This document shows, in pieces, positions 48,860 to 58,970 of a DNA stretch of 64,000 nt. Source of the DNA: Ophioderma brevispina (Eukaryota > Echinodermata > Ophiuroidea > Amphilepidida > Ophiodermatidae). A model generated the notes under the pieces. That model worked only from the letters and a program-made list of their open reading frames with translations, was not told the DNA's origin and ran no database searches. Made by a program: the position numbers and the translations under genes. The DNA is taken from NCBI GenBank assembly GCA_023653785.1, contig JAMKCH010012386.1, positions 1 through 64,000 of the forward strand, given 5' to 3'. Numbering within the stretch: position 1 is the stretch's first letter; each line of letters opens with the position of its first letter.

Positions 48860-51091
48860 GATGCTACATGATAAAATATCTGCATTAATAGACTGGTTCT
48901 TGCACTCCTTGGAGAAGTGCAAATCCGTACATTTCATTAAGTTTTTATTGCACCCCACAGTCTTTGGAAGTGCAATCGGCATTGCAGCCGCAACAGTCAT
49001 TCCCAAAACCAGTGGGGGGGGGGGCACGCCCCATCTGGAAGTGACACGATTGTAAGGCTGTGAAGAATCCTTTTTCAGCATCGTTGTCACCGGCCAACGA
49101 AAACTTTAAAATTTCACCTAAAGGACACCTATTTTGGGGGAAATTTGGGCAATTTTCACCCAAAGACTTTATTGTTAGAAAATTTTGCAAAAATCTCACC
49201 CAAAGACCCCATCAGTTTTGGGAAAAGTTTGCAAAATCATACTCAGAAAACCCATATTTTAAGCAATTTGTCTGTGCGTTCGCACAAGACCCTGATTTTT
49301 CAGTCCTTTCATTGAAATGACCCTGGGTTGGGAAGCACGAGCCTTACACCATGATCAATTCATAAGTGAGTGGAACCAACCGGTTCCAAAACAAACAGAT
49401 GTACTGGCCTGTAAAGTAAATCTATTCCAATCAATTGAAGTATACTTGAGCTGTTAAAATCCATCCATGGCCGTGTAGAGATGGAAGGTCTTGTACTTGA
49501 GTGATACAGTGCCTATGATGATATAGGCTGGTAGTTGGCTCTCAGTACTTTTTTAGTAAGGCACTCTGGCAGGAGAGTTGGGTGGATCAAATCCTCTCCA
49601 GAACTTAAATATGGTGGTCCGAAGTTCATTGACCCTGTTAGTAAACTTCTTTCGACCCGCATTAAAAGTCATACGAAGGATTCAGAGATGTGTATCATTT
49701 TCTCGGTAGCCACAATAAAACATACCTTTCTCTCTGCTTGGAAAGCAAACATAACGCCTGTAAGGAATGGGCTCCTATGATAAACCCAATACATGCTGAT
49801 TTCCAAGTTTTGTTCCATTAGCTGTGACATTGATGTAACATGTTCTAGATGCAGTCCTGTCAGAAATAGACATTTGCTTGAAATCCATTCCAGTCCACAA
49901 GCAGTTGATGTCAATACCGTGGCATCGGTTTCCTGACGCGATATTTTTTTCCGTAGTTAAATTTGTTTGCAATTACACTATAGCTTGATAGTTTTACCTC
50001 GGAAAATATTTGCATTCCGGGGACGGCTAGTACGACAACATCCGGATGGTGTACCAGAGGTGAAGCATTGTGTGCATGCAGGATTAATCTTCGATCATGC
50101 AATTTCCTCCACCTTATAGATTAACTCTGGAATTTATTCGTGTAAATTCATAGCATGTGGATCCCAATGTTGCAAATAGGACACGTCAAACATCCATGTA
50201 TAATCCCAGCATACTTGAGTTCTTTCAACTATTCAATTAAATGCTGGCTCAGAGATTTCCCGAGGAGGGCACCCTCAATTTTAAAACAAATCATGTTTTT
50301 GCATATATACATAATGCTTGTCCCTATGTGAAATAGCTAAGTTCAGATTGAAGTCCTTCATATAGCAAATCACAACTTTGTTATAAAATTCCACATCTGC
50401 CTCCACTTGGAATGAGCATTTTAGGTGACTCTTTATTTCCACTTGACTATTTTCAATTAATAGACCAAAAAATTATATTTCAAAATCTCTGAGTCGGCCT
50501 TTTAAGAAATTTGCTAAGGAGTTCTTGAACCTTCATCTCTTAGTACCTTCTTAGGCTACTTATCAGCTTGTCTGTTGGGGCTAGCAATTATTGTGGAGAA
50601 GTTGTTTTCGACTGTTATATCCTGGACTCTCGTTTTTATTGATATTGTAGGGTATGTATCACACACCCAATTCACACTATTGCTGATGTATCGAGGAACT
50701 TGTTTCATTATGATTTTCATTATTGTCTCCGCCAAATCACCAAATATTAAATTAACAAATTTCACAGTCTAAATAATGGCCAAAGCACCCAAAATAACAA
50801 CTTAGAGTTGTTGGGCTTGGTGTTTCCTCTGGTGTTTGACCAACTTCTCCAACTCATGCATAAGCACAGACTTTGATGTTTGCATGACACCATCTGTTGC
50901 TAGTGAATAGGGCAATGGTCTGAGTGGATATTCAAGAACTTTATAGATGTTAAACCATAGGTCCATTGCAATGACTGCCATATTTTGAAAAAGATCTCCG
51001 GTGTATCGCATCGTAAATGCACACCCCTCTTAATTGAGCACTTCTTTGGATTGGTCACTGAAGCTAAGTTGTGTAGTGCAAATTTTGGCAA
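48860..51091 (-). pseudogene. Broken gene of an uncharacterised invertebrate family, possible FEN/PIN-like nuclease (left copy)
   Basis: Minus-strand blocks in order: PLPYSLA at 50898-50918, FGDLAETI, VCDTYPTISIK at 50634-50666, RLILHAHNA then HPDVVVLAV at 50022-50048, CFIVATEK near 49700, and a cysteine-rich tail at about 48860-49000. I know this order from many unannotated multi-copy predicted proteins of marine invertebrates, where intact members have EADTR...LHA, SPDTDVxVLA and GCDTTS. Those acidic motifs resemble the active site of FEN/PIN nucleases (inference). Here frames change often, the EADT motif is lost and one of the DxD aspartates is missing. It is interrupted by the MITE at 50237-50505. 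Confidence 0.6.
50237..50505. mobile_element. TTAA-flanked MITE, reverse copy of 16606-16970
   Basis: Ends TTAAATGCTGGCTCAGAGAT and ATCTCTGAGTCGGCCTTTTAA with TTAA at both borders. The inverted partner sequence near 51528-51540 has the uninterrupted site with a single TTAA, which directly shows the target duplication. Confidence 0.92.
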
Positions 51092-51414
51092 TTTATCGTA
51101 AAAGCTAATCTAAGCTTGCATGGTCTGCTATTCTGCTGCATCATCAGGAGTAGCCCTGGTTTCAGCGTTATCTGCTAATGCTTCATGTTGATCAGGTTCA
51201 TCTGCAGAACATGCAGTCTCTGTGTGACAAATTGGGTGAGCGACATGTTTCCTTTAATTTCTCATAGGAATTCAACATGTCATTTGCCACCTCTTCGAGG
51301 CCTGGTTACGAGAGCAAATAATTAAAATCATAATGAAACAACGCCTCAAGGCATCAGCAACAGAATGCATTGTGATACCCTACTATAGCAATAAAAAATC
51401 TGATCGAGTCCAGA

Positions 51415-52490
51415 ATGAAATCAGTCGAAGGCAGCTTCGCCACGGCAATTGCTAGCCACAAACAACGAGTTGACAAGCAGCTTAAGAAATCCCTAAGAGA
51501 CAGACAGTTCGAGTCTTTGACAAATTTCTTAATTGAAGAGTGGAAAGGTCACAAGTATGTTAGGATTATAGGTAGATGTGATCTATTTGCAAAATCGGGA
51601 TCCACATGCTATGAATTAAAAGCAGAACAGGGTATGATGAAATGCCGAGAAATTCCAGTGTTAACATAATAAGTTGGAGGAACCTGTTCAAAGACTAACC
51701 CTGCATGCCCACTTTACTTCACTTCAAATATGCCAGCCTAGAGGTGGTTGTAATATTTTCTCCTGATAACAATGTCATGGTATTGGCATCAGCTGCTTGT
51801 GGACTGGGATGGATTTCACGTAAATGTCTATTTCTGACTCAAACTGCATCTACAATCTTGTTCATAACTGTTGGAACACTCTGGGCAGATTTTGGTTCCC
51901 GCCCCCTCAATTCAATGTTGCATAAGCACGATACACTTGGTTCTCTCGCAGCATATTAAAAAAAAAATTATTGTTACAATGTATTTCAAGCCTATATCTC
52001 TCGCATAGCTACCAATATTAACAAGTGTTCCAAGGACTTAGGAACATGATTGTAGAACATGTCACATCAATGTCACAGCCATTGTAAGAAAAAAACTTTG
52101 AGAATCAGCGTGTGATGGACTTATAGGAGCTCATCCAATGGCAGACAGTGACAGTATGTCCGCTTTCGAGGGCAGAGGGAAAGTTAGGATATTGTGGCTA
52201 CTAAACATGATACCACATTCTTTGAAGACTTTCCATCTCCACACGGGCATGGATATGAATTGTAACACCTCCAAGTGAAATTCAAATTGATTAGATGGAC
52301 ATACTACCAGCACCATCTGTTGTTTTGGGGATGACATGTTGGGGATAAAATGCCGATTGCACTTCCAACCAATGTGGGTGCAAGAAAATGGACTGAAATG
52401 TACAGGGATTTGCACTTGTCAAAAGGACTGCAAGAATCAGCCTATCAATGCAGCTATTTATCCTGAGAACGAGTCAGATCAAGTAAGTAT
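51415..52490 (+). pseudogene. Opposed partial copy of the same family gene (right copy)
   Basis: Plus-strand blocks in order: FLIEEWKGHKYVRI and STCYELKAEQG (51415-51669), EVVVIFSPDNNVMVLAS at 51738-51791, ISRKCLFLT, and a cysteine-rich end GLKCTGICTCQKDCKNQ at about 52390-52440. It lacks the N-terminal third that is present in the left copy. The DxD site reads D-N-N, so a predicted metal-binding residue is missing. Homology to the left copy as an inverted repeat starts near 51490. Confidence 0.6.
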
Positions 52491-53955
52491 TACTTAGTAG
52501 GGGGCCTAGTATTCTTCGCATATGCTTGGAAAGACAATACAGAACTAAGATAAAGGACAAAATGAATCTGCTATCATCATGTATGCATTGCCTAAGTATG
52601 GGCAATATTGTAGCCAACTTCAAAATATAGTTTTATCACACTTTTTGGCAAATTGCATATTTGAAAATGAGCAACTTGTAGCAGTTAAGCATGCTACAAG
52701 CAGTGAGAGTTTCTATTTAAGAGCTATGTAAAATAGTAAGTTTTTAAAGTGAAAACAGCAGTCATTTTGGGTTCTTGTGTGCCATTTTGGATATTATGTA
52801 CTTCTAGATCATTACAAAACCTTAAAATTTATATGAACACATTATATAGATGTGCTAAAAACTGTGTTTTTATGATTGTGACACATTTTACTTTGGGCGC
52901 TATAACTTGTTTACAGAATATGTTGTATGTCTCTCTTTCTTGATCTGATATTGATATGGTAAAAAAACCTAAAAACTCACATTTTTGCTGCATAAATCTT
53001 ATGTATACCACCTTAAAACCCATCAAGCATGGTATAATCCTGTACAAAATTTTATTTGCTTTAAAATGACACCAATCACATGCTGATTGGATGCTTTCTT
53101 CAACCGTTATCCTTAAAAACATTGTTTTGTCAAAGCAGCGGCCATTTTGGCCGCCATCTTGGATTTAGAGGTTACCGCAAAAAATCGAATCAGCAAGGCC
53201 ATTGTAGCAACTAAAATCAAGCATTTATTATAGTTAGGTGATCAAAAACTGTCATATAGCATTTTATACGGTATTGACACACACATTTGTTCATGTTGAG
53301 AGAAATATGCAAAAATGGTGTTTTTGTGATTAAGACCCCATTCATTCCTAGACACTATAACTTTTAAGTTAAACTGGCTATGATCCTGTGCTTTTCACAC
53401 AAAATGCATATTATATGAGGGCAAATTCCTGAGAAGTCTTGGTCCAATTTTGAAGAACAATTTTGTTATATGGGGGAGGACGTATTTCAGTCCGCATCAT
53501 CTTTTTGAAAAAAATGGCAAAAATATGCCTTTTTGGCCCCAAAATGGCATGTAGATAACAATGAAACCCACAAAAGTTGGTATCATCATGTAGATAATTA
53601 AATCGTCATTAATATGACACCAAGAACAAGGTAAATTGAAAGCTCACATAGGACGTTACCCTCAAAATACTGTCGTTAGCCAAAACGGTGGCCATTTGGC
53701 CACCATCTTGGATTTCGAGGTGACCGCAACAAAATTTAATTAGCACACCTCTGAATTATTGTGTATTATCATAAAAGCTACCAAAAAATCAAGGTGTGCT
53801 TAGTTTGTAGTGATCTGGCAAGTAACTTGCTTATTTTGATTTTGGCCCTCCACTGGTCCAAAATAGCTAAAAATGGGCTGATTTTGCAAGAATTTGCAGA
53901 ATTACCGGGAGGCGCGCGCCCACACCGCCCCCTCCCTGGATCCTCGCCTGCACAG

Positions 53956-54712
53956 TCCGTGATATTAGAAGATGCACTTCGATTTAATAATGAAAGTTCC
54001 ACATGAACTAGTGCATTTGGAATCAAGACTTGGTTTCTGGAACTGTCACAATTGGTGTTAGACAAGAACTCCCAGAAAAAAGGAGTATCCATGTTGTTAG
54101 GGAATGATTTGGCAGGGGAGGAAAGTACTCCCCGATCCCATAGTTTCCCAGGTGCCCAGTACAATGGATAAATATGATGAGGAAATAATATTTCCCAGCA
54201 TGTGCAGTAACTAGGTCAATGACCAGAAAAGCCTCACAGTAAAACAGTGAGCAGGTGATGAGTCAAAACACTCACAGGAAGAGCAACGAAGATGATTTGG
54301 TCCCAAATTTAGAAGATACATTTTTCTTAAAGTTAGAGGAATTTGGAGGTCATCTTCCCTCTTCAGGGGAGACTAAATTCCCGAGTAGTGAAAACCTAGC
54401 CCCTGAGCACAAACAAAGTGTCAAGCGCTAGCGGGTAAACAATGCAAATCCAGCCGCTGAGCATGATATAGTTATAGATTGTAATGGAGACCTTTTTAAG
54501 CCATGACAAGCTTGTAGTAGAACAACAAAATGATCCAGCACTTAGAAAATTAGGTGAGAGGGCATTGACTCAACAGGAAGCAGAGCAATTCCTGTATGTT
54601 TTTACAAGCAAAATGGTGTCCTCGTGAGAAAATGGTGGCCACCCGATGCCCTTGTAGATGAAGAATGGAAGGTTGTGCATCAAATTGAAGTGCCAAAGGT
54701 ATACCATGGGAC
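53956..54712 (+). mobile_element. Gypsy-like element resumed: protease to integrase
   Basis: Starts with QSVILEDALRFNNESST, the sequence that follows a Gypsy protease active site. It then reads a LGNDLAG-type motif near 54110 and an ACAVTRSM-type motif near 54195, in different frames. At about 54637-54712 EEWKVVHQIEVPKVYH is the segment before the integrase zinc finger. Reverse transcriptase and RNase H, which should lie between, are missing, so there is a large internal deletion. It ends at the junction with the DIRS-like element. Confidence 0.7.
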
Positions 54713-55240
54713 GTAAATAGGCGTAGCCCACGTGTGAGAAGCAGAACTCCAACCGACATTGTCCAAAATGTCTTGGATGGAGGCCTCTTTATTGAACGTT
54801 CAAACGTGTTTTTGTGTGCATTTCAGATGACTGAGGAAATCCAGTTGGCTCAATGTGTCCCTTGCTGCAGGCTTCTCTGAGCTGTCTGCAACTCTGGTGA
54901 GACGTGGCAGAAACACCGTTTTCGGGGTAAAAGAAAAAGTCTGATTCTTGGCTAAAAAGCCTGCTTGTGGAAGACTAGAGACCTCCTTTCGATCAAAGCG
55001 GAGGTGAGCCTCGTCCGTAGACAAGGCATGAATATCCGAACCCCAAAGGCCACAAGCTCTCGGTTGGGTTCAAACTGTTCCGATGCCAAGAATTGCAAGA
55101 CCAGCGGCAAATCCCACTCCGGGAACAAGACTACGAACATACCCTTCACCAGACTGGACAAGAGGGGACTGAAAGAAATCGTCATGCAATCACCGAGCCC
55201 TTTATGGGACTGGCCTGTGACCGTTTGGTAGGCCAACCTT
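54713..55240 (-). pseudogene. DIRS-like tyrosine recombinase remnant
   Basis: Minus-strand blocks: EWDLPLVLQFLASEQFEP, LVFHKQAF, FLPRLTRVADSS, and near the end ASIQDILDNVGW and a TWA-rich segment before a tyrosine. These match the recombinase that DIRS/Ngaro elements use in place of an integrase. Stops and frameshifts are present. It belongs with the RNase H part at 56735-57560. Confidence 0.65.
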
Positions 55241-55519
55241 GGACACTCAGGACACTAAGTTAAACCCAGTTGCATGGATCAAACTCTCTATCGGCACACC
55301 ATGCATGGTAACAGTGGAATCGAGAATCCTAAGATGCTTTAGTGGATTTGCCTGAACAGTGAGCCTGGCAGACTGTTAAGAAACTCCCACGTCAGTGTAC
55401 AGTCTGCAGAAATGCACCAGACAGGTTCGGAGCATGGATGGTGCACTCAAGACCGAACGCGTCGGCTGGAGGACTTTTTTAAGTCAAGGCTAATCTGGGC
55501 ATTAACAGCAGTTATCAAA

Positions 55520-56483
55520 TTAGTAACGCTGACGGATTGCCGCCAAGATAGCGATTAACCTCCCTTTTGAAACTCTGCAAGTCCTGGTTTGATGCCACAT
55601 GAACGAGCAGGAAGGACATTCCATAAGCCTATAGAGAATGGGAGAAATGATCTTCTGTGGGAGGCCAAGTTGGACCTTGGGACTTTCACAACAAGGTCGT
55701 GAGACCTGACTGAGCGCCTAAGGCGAGAATCAACTGAGAGCGGCTCAGGAAGCAGCTGGCTGAGGAAATCTGGTGCTTGTCCATAAAACATGCGGTGGAA
55801 AAGAGTGACATTTCCAACTGCCCTGCGATGACCAAATGGTTGGATGTGATGATTGGTGAGCTCACTCTCGGGGATACCAATGATGGAAATGGCACGTCTC
55901 TGGATTGCATCTAGTTTGGATAGTGAAGTGGGTGTTGCTCCACACCATGCTGAGCTTGCATATTCCATGTTGGATCGAACCATGGATTTATGTATAACAG
56001 CCTATCAGTTGTCTCAAGATTGAGCCTTGTGGTACACCTGCATTAGTCGACTTCTTGCTGGATACCCTCCCGTTTAGGATGACTCTGAGGGAGCAGTCAC
56101 TCAGGTAGTCCTTCAGCCACTTCAGTAACTTATCTGAGAATCCTAAGGCAGAAAGCTTGGCCAGTAGACCAGGATGCCACACTCTGTAAAATGCTTTGCT
56201 GATATCAAGACATACAATTCTACCTTCCTTTCTTCCATTGATGGAATTAGTGATGTATTGGGAAACATAGGTCAAGGATCAGATGTAGAATGGCCAGACC
56301 TGAATGCGCATCAAGATGGCGCCACATTGTTTCATAGATCAGTCGCTCCATTACCTTGGATATTATAGATAGCAAGGCGATCGGTCGATAGTTACTAAGC
56401 GAATGCTTGTTACCCTTCTTATGATATGGGATGACTTCAGCTACTTTCCACATCACTGGCATGTGGGGCTCACAAAAATGCAT
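55520..56483 (-). mobile_element. CR1-like LINE with RT core deletion, inside the DIRS-like element
   Basis: Minus strand: NYRPIALLSIISKVMERL, then CLDISKAFYRVWHPGLLAKL, AGVPQGSIL, then directly the post-RT segment SNMEYASSAW ... RRAISIIG. The segment with the FADD catalytic box is deleted between PQGSIL and the post-RT part. The KAFDRVWH motif also has Asp to Tyr. It could not be active. Confidence 0.88.
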
Positions 56484-56539
56484 AAAATGTACCCATGTTC
56501 CGGAGCACCTACCAGTTCCCTTCCCTTTCGAAGCCGGAT

Positions 56540-56724
56540 CTGTGGCGGATTTAAGGAAAAGGGCCCTGTCAGCAGCTTAGGGTGGGCCCCTTTAGTGTCG
56601 CGAAGCGACGCAATGTTACACTTTAGTGTGACTATAGGGGTGTCTGAGGGGGGCCCTGAGAACAATATTTTATGGGGGCTCTGTCAGCAACTGCTGACAC
56701 TGCTGACTCTTAAATCCGCCACTG
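56540..56724. mobile_element. CAGTGGCGG-type MITE
   Basis: Ends CTGTGGCGGATTTAAG and CTTAAATCCGCCACTG; 185 bp. It lies between the LINE and the RNase H of the DIRS-like element. I see no convincing 8-bp flanking duplication. Confidence 0.75.
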
Positions 56725-56734
56725 TCTGTTCCCT

Positions 56735-57560
56735 TACAAGCAGATCTAGCAGCCTGGGAAACCACAGCTGCCGTTACCACAATGGTGCTACCAGGAGGAC
56801 CAGCCAGTCTCGAGACAGAGCCACTCGAATACTTTTGGGATCATGGCTACCTGGTGAAGCTATGATCAAGCATTGGCTATCAATTCTGACCAGCCCGTTG
56901 CCATGGCGTCCCGTTCGACTGCCTGGGGATCTGGGTTCCAAGAGTAATATGCCACAATCTGACGATTCGTGACTGAGGCGAACAGATCCACGGTGGACGG
57001 TCCACCCTCTAGAAGATTGTGTGCCAAACTGCAAAGAGGAGCTGCCACTCCACCGACGGTCCTCTGACTTTTGGCTGTGTCTGGGATTAGGGACCTTCCT
57101 GGGAGACTGTTCGCAAACCATTGTCTAGTTCCGGAACACGGGAGCGATCAGCCCGATATCCCAATCTCGGCACCACGTGAGTAGCCGAAGAATCTCCCTG
57201 CATAGGCTGGAACTGATGACACCCCTTTCCTTGTTTATGCATGTCACCACCGTCATATTGTCGCAGCGGACCACAATTATCTTCCCCCTGATCGACCACG
57301 GGGAGCTAGTGTCGCAATGCCAGAAAGACGTCGAACAACTCGAGGACGTTTTTGTGGTGACGAGCCTGGGAGGCTCGTCAGCAGCCCTCCCCCACCCCAC
57401 CTTAAATGCATCCGTCATCAGGGTGTTTTATAAGTCACAGGTAGGCTGAATGGGGCTCCTTGCCTCATATGAGTGGCAAAGTCCACCATTGAAACCTAGG
57501 TCTGAGGTAACCTTTGTCTTCCTGGTGGGAGGTGGGGTGTTTACCACTCTGCCACAGTGT
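56735..57560 (-). pseudogene. DIRS-like reverse transcriptase end and RNase H
   Basis: Minus strand, across frames: TLMTDAFKVGWG (first RNase H motif), IIVVRCDNMTVVTCINKE (second), SSLCREILRLLTWCRDWDIG, then VDLFASVTNRQIVAYYSWNP with DPQA following, and LLVAPLW at the end. The VDLFAS ... W.PDP.A segment after RNase H is characteristic of DIRS/Ngaro-type elements. The ADALSR motif is lost and frames change. Confidence 0.8.
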
Positions 57561-58524
57561 TTCATCATTCATCCGGTCAGCTAAAACACATAAATCTGAA
57601 ACCTAATGGCCGGCTGCATCTAATCTTGGGACCATCATTTGCTCTCATTTTAGCGCAAAATAATTTGTCACGCCAACCTACCTTTGGTAGTGGTAGACAA
57701 ACTCTCAAAGTTTCGTAGGAAGGGGTGGTTGCCACCTTATAATATTTTTCTTTTCACTTCTATCAAAAATATGTGCTTTATGCACTTAAAAACCTCATGT
57801 GTATATTATAAAACTCTTTTTTATTCATAATCACTCCAAAAAACCTATCAAAATCACATATTCCTGTATTTTTAACTCAAAATATAAATTGGCTTATTTT
57901 ATAGCAACTTCATTAAACAATACTATGACGTCAAATGGACGACTATTGGAACGTTTTTTGGTATCAATGGAAAGAGGTGACCCATACCAACCCACCTGTG
58001 TCAAAATCAAATGGATCTGAGGCTTTCTAGCTAAAAAAATCTAAGGGGTTCTTAACCACCCCCTTTAAAGTGGTCCAGAAGGACAAAGTTTAAAGTACAA
58101 TGTCATGCAGATTGTGCATACTATTTTGAAAATCAATGAATGGTGCATTTGATCATTTTTCCTATATGCTAATTGTGTTTTTTATTGAAAAAAAAACTTG
58201 CTAAGACACCTTATTTGTGCTTTTAGACCAAATTGTTGAGGAGTTATGATCCATGATATGCCTTAAAAGGTCATTGACCTTGACCTTGAACATCTGACAA
58301 ATGCAGCTGCCAGAAGGCCGGACAACTTTTTCATAATAATTCACATATAATCCCCATTTCCTTAAATGTACAAGTGCCACTATGGTTTATTTAATTTGGT
58401 TTTACAACATTCAACTTGCAAAGTTTGTTATTTCTATCACATTAATTTCATCATTTATCTATTAATATAATGAGATTCAAGATGCAGGATAAGCTATCCC
58501 TGGATATACAACGAACACAAACCC
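57561..58524. other. No feature recognised
   Basis: Possibly the upstream part of the DIRS-like element, but I cannot read polymerase motifs in it. Confidence 0.45.
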
Positions 58525-58970
58525 TGTGCAACTCAAGCACCATCTTGTGCACACAAACCCTTGTGCAACACAGCACCATCTTGTGCAACACAAACCCTTG
58601 TGCAACACAAGAACCATCTTGTGCAACACAAACCCTTGTGCAACACAAGCACCATCTTGTGCAACACAAACCCTTGTGCAACACAAGCACCATCTTGTGC
58701 AACACAAACCCTTGTGCAACACAAGCACCATGCAACACAAACCCTTCTGCAACACAAGCCCATCTTGTGCAACACAAACCCTTGTGCACACAAGCACCAT
58801 CTTGTGCACCACAAACCCTTGTGCAACACAAGCAACATCTTGTGTGCAACACAAACCCTTATGCAACACAATCACCATCTTGTGCAACACAAGCACCATC
58901 TTGTGCACACAAGCACCATCTTGTCAACACAAGCACCATCTTGGTGCAACGCAAACCCTTTGTTAGGCAA
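58525..58970. repeat. 38-bp minisatellite, about 11-12 units
   Basis: The core CACCATCTTGTGCAACACAA is followed by ACCCTTGTGCAACACAAG, with small deletions in single units. Because 38 is not a multiple of three and the unit lacks stops in most frames, long open frames appear on both strands. They are repeat artefacts. Each unit contains CTTGTGCAACACAAG, a 6-bp stem with a 3-base loop. Confidence 0.95.

Larger units (their letters stand above)
45281..53947. mobile_element. 8.7-kb TIR element with inverted halves, inserted in the Gypsy protease
   Basis: The left terminus CAATGGCGGATCCAGG and right terminus CCTGGATCCTCGCC are inverted. GTGCACAG before it and CTGCACAG after it agree at 7 of 8 bases, a probable target duplication. 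Outer arms (45281-46200 and 52715-53947) are long inverted repeats, each with two tandem units starting at a CCAAGATGG motif. Inner arms (48700-50240 and 51490-52660) are also inverted copies of each other and hold opposed copies of one gene. The left half has gained two MITEs and a LINE. No classical transposase is seen. Termini resemble the hAT-like MITE at 34061. Confidence 0.8.

Noticed and set aside
56520..56745. GTTCCCTT as an 8-bp target duplication of the MITE at 56540-56724
   Set aside because: The two copies are not adjacent to the inverted termini (distances of about 22 and 3 bases), so they are probably chance.
58525..58970. CRISPR-like array
   Set aside because: Units are directly tandem with no spacers, and the sequence is eukaryotic.
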